DNA of 53,097 nucleotides. Origin: Bacteroidaceae bacterium. GTDB taxonomy: Bacteria > Bacteroidota > Bacteroidia > Bacteroidales > Bacteroidaceae. The notes under the pieces were generated by a model. The model ran no database searches. It was not told the origin of the DNA and worked only from the letters and a program-made list of their open reading frames with translations. Below, one piece after another: positions 49,383 to 53,097 of this stretch (the first letter of the stretch is position 1; the number at the start of each line of letters is the position of its first letter). The position numbers and the translations under genes were made by a program. Location of the stretch: positions 1-53,097 of the forward strand of contig JAFUVM010000078.1 in assembly GCA_017483665.1 (NCBI GenBank), given 5' to 3'.

Positions 49383-50231
49383 TTAATCCTTTGCCGTTTC
49401 TTCGTCACTATAGCTCGCAATAAAACTATCTCTTATGTTTTGCCTATAGAATTGCAGAACCACTCTTTTCATATCTGTAGGCAGATAGCCCAAGGCTTGC
49501 AGTTGCATTTCTTCAGGAATACCCCAGATTGCTTCAGCAATACTACCTACAATTGCTCCGAGGGTATCAGCATCAGCCCCAAGACTAACTGCTTTCCGTA
49601 CAGCATCCTCAAATGACGTGCTTTCACCAATAATCCACAGCGCAACAGGTACAGTTCCCTGACAAGTTTCATCAAATCTATTGATGACATCTTCTATTCT
49701 GATATTGATGTTATATCCAGCACGTCTTGCACAGGTCTCAACAAGATCCTTGATATGTTCTTGTGTAAAATTCGGGTGATAACACGGCAACTCTATTCCA
49801 TATTGAATAGCCAAGGCTACTGTCTGAGCACCCTTTATGCCCTCTGGATGGTTATGAGTACATGCAGCACTCTTTTCTGCCACATCCAACAGATACTTAA
49901 ACTCCAAGTCGATTGCTTCCCATGCCACAGGACTCACTCTCATTGCTGCACCATTACCGTAGCTCCCGTATGGCTGGGGATTGTCACTCCTTACCCACTG
50001 AGCAAATCTGCCGCCATAGCCTCCCATCGGATGAGGGTACTTGCGACACCATTCATGAATGTATTTGCCGAAGTCTTCTGAGTTATGGAGTATGGCATCA
50101 GCCACACCCACTGTACAAATAGTATCATCGGTAAAGCTGTTTTCATCCGACAGCCATTCAAAATTGTAGTCATTCGTGGGGTTAAACTCCCATCTGCTAC
50201 CAACGATATCTCCTATAATTGCTCCTAACAT
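49383..50231 (-). CDS. ADP-ribosylglycohydrolase family protein
   Basis: The 282-residue protein opens MLGAIIGDIVGSRWEF and has FTDDTICTVGVADAI and GADADTLGAIVGSIAEAIWG, the metal-binding aspartates and the glycine-rich motif of the DraG/ARH family. Such enzymes take ADP-ribose off proteins or small molecules. Neighbours are a Nudix hydrolase downstream and an EVE-HNH nuclease upstream (9 bases). It marks the point where the sequence becomes A+T-richer. Confidence 0.9.
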   Translation of the reverse strand: MLGAIIGDIVGSRWEFNPTNDYNFEWLSDENSFTDDTICTVGVADAILHNSEDFGKYIHEWCRKYPHPMGGYGGRFAQWVRSDNPQPYGSYGNGAAMRVSPVAWEAIDLEFKYLLDVAEKSAACTHNHPEGIKGAQTVALAIQYGIELPCYHPNFTQEHIKDLVETCARRAGYNINIRIEDVINRFDETCQGTVPVALWIIGESTSFEDAVRKAVSLGADADTLGAIVGSIAEAIWGIPEEMQLQALGYLPTDMKRVVLQFYRQNIRDSFIASYSDEETAKD

Positions 50232-50240
50232 ATATCAGTC

Positions 50241-51038
50241 CTATGATTTTGCAGATATTAATTTCTTTAATTCAGCAATAGTCACTGTTTTCCCGTCTTT
50301 TCCTCTATGCAGCATTGCATGACAGTTAGGGCAGACTGGAACCAAGTCCTTAACAGGATTCAATTTATATTCTTTCCCTATCGTAGAGATTGGTACTATA
50401 TGATGTACATGAATAAACCCTTTCCCCAGCTCTCCATAGATTTTTTCAAAGTTCATTCCACAAACGCGACATATGCAGCCATTTGCTTTTATACATTTAT
50501 CTCTAGCATTCCTGTCTCTTTCATACTTGTTGACGTAGACCTGTTTCAAGGCACCTTCGTAATAGTTCCCTGTATCTGTAATTTCGTCGTAACCGTTTGG
50601 TGAACTACTGAATGCTGAAAGAATATACTCTAACAACTGTCCGGACAATTTTCTTGGCCCTTGCGGAACACCCTTCATGCCCTGCTTTTTTAATTCTTCC
50701 AAGTGTAGAGACATTGAGGTAGACTCCTCTAACAGACTTAACCTGTGATATAGCGTGTTTGGATCCGTTGCTCCCTTTGGGCTATGTTTCTCTCCCCAGA
50801 ACTTATAATCGTTCATGGTGTCCCGATATGGTATGTTAATTGCGATGACTTCCGTCTTATAACAGATACGTTGAATCGGTCTTGTACGGTAGATAAACAC
50901 AATATCACCTACTTTAGGGGAGAAACTACCTTGCCAATCCACAAGATTCGTTTCGTTCAAGCATTCTTCAAGCTTGAATATACTATCATTCGATGAAATG
51001 AGCCAGTATTGCTTTCCCTTATTCTCCAGTGTATTCAT
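50241..51038 (-). CDS. EVE-like/HNH endonuclease, probably modification-dependent
   Basis: The first 100 or so residues match an EVE/PUA-like domain (KQYWLISSNDSIFKLEE, VGDIVFIYRTRPIQRI), a fold that reads modified bases. The C-terminal HNH domain has CRVCGMNF, HVHHIVPIS and VCPNCHAMLH, with the zinc cysteines and the catalytic histidines intact. Known EVE-HNH fusions restrict modified DNA, so a role in defence is inferred. It starts one base before the mcrC stop region (two bases apart) and is probably in the mcrBC operon. Confidence 0.85.
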   Translation of the reverse strand: MNTLENKGKQYWLISSNDSIFKLEECLNETNLVDWQGSFSPKVGDIVFIYRTRPIQRICYKTEVIAINIPYRDTMNDYKFWGEKHSPKGATDPNTLYHRLSLLEESTSMSLHLEELKKQGMKGVPQGPRKLSGQLLEYILSAFSSSPNGYDEITDTGNYYEGALKQVYVNKYERDRNARDKCIKANGCICRVCGMNFEKIYGELGKGFIHVHHIVPISTIGKEYKLNPVKDLVPVCPNCHAMLHRGKDGKTVTIAELKKLISAKS

Positions 51039-51039
51039 C

Positions 51040-52368
51040 TTATTTATATTTTAGTGATTCAACAAAAGCTCTTTCCATCCCTTGCATTTTTTCACAGAAA
51101 TCTGCATACGAAGACGCTTCCTTACTTATCTCAACACCGAAAATTGAGAGAGTAGAAGTACTATCCTTCAGTCGTGAGGTTGGCACTTTCTCTTGTTTCT
51201 TCTCCAATGGTGCAACAAAGCCACCTCTGGTAGCATGAAGAGCATTTATATAGGCGATAACCTGATGCACATCGTCTCTGTCAACCTTAGAAACCTTGTC
51301 ATAGCTGCCAAGTCGTTTGTACTTTGCATCCAGTACGAAGTCATCTTTATAGAAGTCTGGATAGCGTATGCCACTGTGGTCATCAAACAAGTAGATTCCA
51401 CCCTTATGCAGCTTATTCTCTGGATGGGTAAAGCCAACATTGCTCAGAATGGTATTCACATATTCCTCCCAGAGCCAAGCACCATCAAATAGAATACCAC
51501 ATATTTCATCATCGCTCTCACCGTATTTCACTTCTTCCATTCTAAGAATCTGCATACAGAGCGTTTGAAGAGGACGATACTCGGTGTAATAAGGGTGAAT
51601 CTTCATGCGGAGATTCCGGCTCATAATACTACCACGGTCATTCTTACTATATAAAGGAGTATGCTCAACGATAGTGTTGACATTCTCAATAGTCTCTTTG
51701 TCGATATTCAAGACGGCCTGGCCATACTTCTTGGTTTTCATAAACTCGATGGTATGGCGAATAAGTTCCGTCATGTTGTTATCGTGACTATATTCCCTTG
51801 TTGAATAGGCGATATTCCCAACAAAGGGGATATTTCTCGCTATGTGGCGGCCAATATCAATCGTCCCCTTCAGATTCGCATCGTTATGACGATAGTTCTG
51901 GTATTCCCTATAAACACCCTGACGCAAGGCTGATTTCAGAAAATATGGGAACATGAACATGATAAAGTCGAAAACATCCTCCTGCTCATTGTTGTGGCTG
52001 AGATTGAAGAGGTTAAATGAAAGCACTTTCTGAAGCATATAATGCAACAGGAAATCGTCACGCCCAGAATCAAATCTCGACTTTATCTTTATCTGGAGGT
52101 CACCAACACCGATAAAACCCATCACATTGCCCGTACTGATACGAACTTTCTCAGGGTCATCAGTATTCAGAATGCTCATGACAGAAGATTCCCCAATCCT
52201 ATCATCAGATGTCTCAATGCTGAAAGGGAAGATAAGCAGGTTCTCGTTCTCACGACACAACTCTGCTATTGTCTTGTCGGCAATAGGAAACAGCACAGCC
52301 ACATCATTCCTTTGGAATAACCCAGCATCCGGCTGTCCGATGTTGTTGTCTGTCAGATTAATCCTCAT
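51040..52368 (-). CDS. mcrC: McrC, nuclease subunit of a modification-dependent restriction system
   Basis: The 442-residue protein resembles McrC: a DNA-binding and McrB-contacting N-terminal part (GNVMGFIGVGDLQIKIKSRF) and a C-terminal PD-(D/E)XK site, YPDFYKDDFVLDAKYKR, with Asp, Asp and Lys in place. McrC cuts DNA when McrB hexamers translocate. The start overlaps the mcrB stop by 11 bases. The subtype (recognition specificity) is set by McrB and cannot be told here. Confidence 0.9.
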   Translation of the reverse strand: MRINLTDNNIGQPDAGLFQRNDVAVLFPIADKTIAELCRENENLLIFPFSIETSDDRIGESSVMSILNTDDPEKVRISTGNVMGFIGVGDLQIKIKSRFDSGRDDFLLHYMLQKVLSFNLFNLSHNNEQEDVFDFIMFMFPYFLKSALRQGVYREYQNYRHNDANLKGTIDIGRHIARNIPFVGNIAYSTREYSHDNNMTELIRHTIEFMKTKKYGQAVLNIDKETIENVNTIVEHTPLYSKNDRGSIMSRNLRMKIHPYYTEYRPLQTLCMQILRMEEVKYGESDDEICGILFDGAWLWEEYVNTILSNVGFTHPENKLHKGGIYLFDDHSGIRYPDFYKDDFVLDAKYKRLGSYDKVSKVDRDDVHQVIAYINALHATRGGFVAPLEKKQEKVPTSRLKDSTSTLSIFGVEISKEASSYADFCEKMQGMERAFVESLKYK

Positions 52369-53097
52369 CTATCAACTCTTCATTGTCAGTTGTCGTTTCT
52401 TCCTTTGTTTCAAAATAAGCAACTTTGAACTTGTCAAGGATCTCACTCGTCTTACGGAATCCACGCAGGTATTCCTTCAACAGCGGCTCAATGTTCATTT
52501 CCCAAAGCTTATCAAAATTGCCTCCATTGTTACCCAATTTCAGGAAATAAGACGGACCAATCTGATAGGCAGCTCCTAGACCATCGGTCTCAGCAATGGC
52601 TTTGTTCAATCGTGACATCGTAGCCTTTGCCTCACTTGCACAGGGAAGCGTATCAAGCATGGCCTCTGTGTCAGCTGGTGTCACCTCTTTCCAAGTAAAC
52701 CTCCTTCTCATGGCAAAGTCCATACTCTCAACAGAGCGGTCAATATCATTCATCGTTGCCAAGATATACACGTTTTCTGGTACATAGAAACCCTTGGCAA
52801 ACACGTCCGTCTCTGGCACAAGGTTCTGGTACTGTGTCTGCACCAGATTATCCTTCTTGCCTCGATAGCCAGGATCGATGGCAAAGAACAATTCACCAAA
52901 TATCTTCGATGCTTCGCCGCGGTTAATCTCGTCGATAATGAAAACAAATGGTTTCCTTTCCACTTTGTTGGCTTCCACAACAGGCATCTTCTGCTTCATG
53001 TCTCTGACCGCCTTAGTGATAACGTATGCGTATGAATCAGGCTGAGTTCCGAACTTGCGATGGAAATAATTGCGGATGTCTCTAACGATTTTCAAAG
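52358..53097 (-). CDS. mcrB: McrB, AAA+ GTPase subunit, 5' part outside the window
   Basis: Only the C-terminal 245 or so residues are visible; the frame runs off the right edge without a proper start (the first codon in view is TTG). The Walker B segment FVFIIDEINRGEASKIFGEL, the sensor-like ILATMNDIDRS and the DFAMRRRF arginine-finger region identify the McrB type of AAA+ NTPase. Walker A and the DNA-reading N-terminal domain are not in the window. The end is acidic (TTTDNEELIDED). Confidence 0.9.
   Translation of the reverse strand, partial: LKIVRDIRNYFHRKFGTQPDSYAYVITKAVRDMKQKMPVVEANKVERKPFVFIIDEINRGEASKIFGELFFAIDPGYRGKKDNLVQTQYQNLVPETDVFAKGFYVPENVYILATMNDIDRSVESMDFAMRRRFTWKEVTPADTEAMLDTLPCASEAKATMSRLNKAIAETDGLGAAYQIGPSYFLKLGNNGGNFDKLWEMNIEPLLKEYLRGFRKTSEILDKFKVAYFETKEETTTDNEELIDED

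Overview
The window comes from a Bacteroidota chromosome, most probably a member of the Prevotellaceae. Evidence for this is: repeated Bacteroidota-type promoter boxes (TAnnTTTG) upstream of genes, a fused SecDF, the guaB / parvulin / OstA-like / mutL gene order, an HU-related protein with a P5-like and a 'smalltalk'-type small protein, a GH92 mannosidase, BspA-type leucine-rich repeats, and many lipoproteins with the 'SCSNSDNP' type of leader. Assignment below the family level is inference.

Layout. (1) 1-5464: the 3' part of a giant secreted LamG protein and a lipoprotein that shares its small 'AF...RG' modules. (2) 5465-6945: a decayed BspA-like gene cut by an IS1182-like transposase remnant. 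(3) 6946-16532, minus strand: guaB, two periplasmic parvulin chaperones, an OstA/LptA-like protein, a small membrane protein, mutL and trpS. (4) 16779-19799: a membrane polyferredoxin (NapH-like plus NapG-like halves) with a Tat-exported Fe-S aldo/keto reductase. (5) 19949-24074: GH92 mannosidase (minus), then a small exported protein, a guanine-deaminase-like enzyme and a CPBP protease. (6) 24309-32655: a 1530-residue coiled-coil surface lipoprotein, an OmpA-family protein and two more exported proteins. (7) 32728-34430, minus: smalltalk / P5-like / HU-related module and HU. (8) 34651-43158: rhomboid protease, membrane endo/exonuclease/phosphatase, SecDF and MutS. (9) 43233-53097, minus: lipoprotein hydrolases (M15 peptidase, DUF3089, esterase, glutamine amidotransferase), a beta-barrel protein, an APH-fold kinase, a Nudix hydrolase, an ADP-ribosylglycohydrolase, an EVE-HNH nuclease and McrC/McrB. 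The last 4 kb is visibly richer in A+T than the rest and looks like a defence island that continues past the window.

The second theme is repeats. At least five short repeat families occur here: a C-rich/G-rich palindrome (six sites, three of them in frame inside genes), a strict 22-bp tandem repeat (three sites), a 9-bp tandem repeat (two sites), a 132-bp-period palindrome cluster, and a short repeat in the mutL linker. They sit between genes or in protein linkers and explain several odd low-complexity peptides.

The most promising candidates for something undescribed are the coiled-coil lipoprotein/OmpA cluster (24.3-32.7 kb), the Fe-S relay feeding an exported aldo/keto reductase (16.8-19.8 kb), and the ADP-ribose / EVE-HNH / McrBC group at the right end. 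All function statements come from reading motifs; no database search was run.
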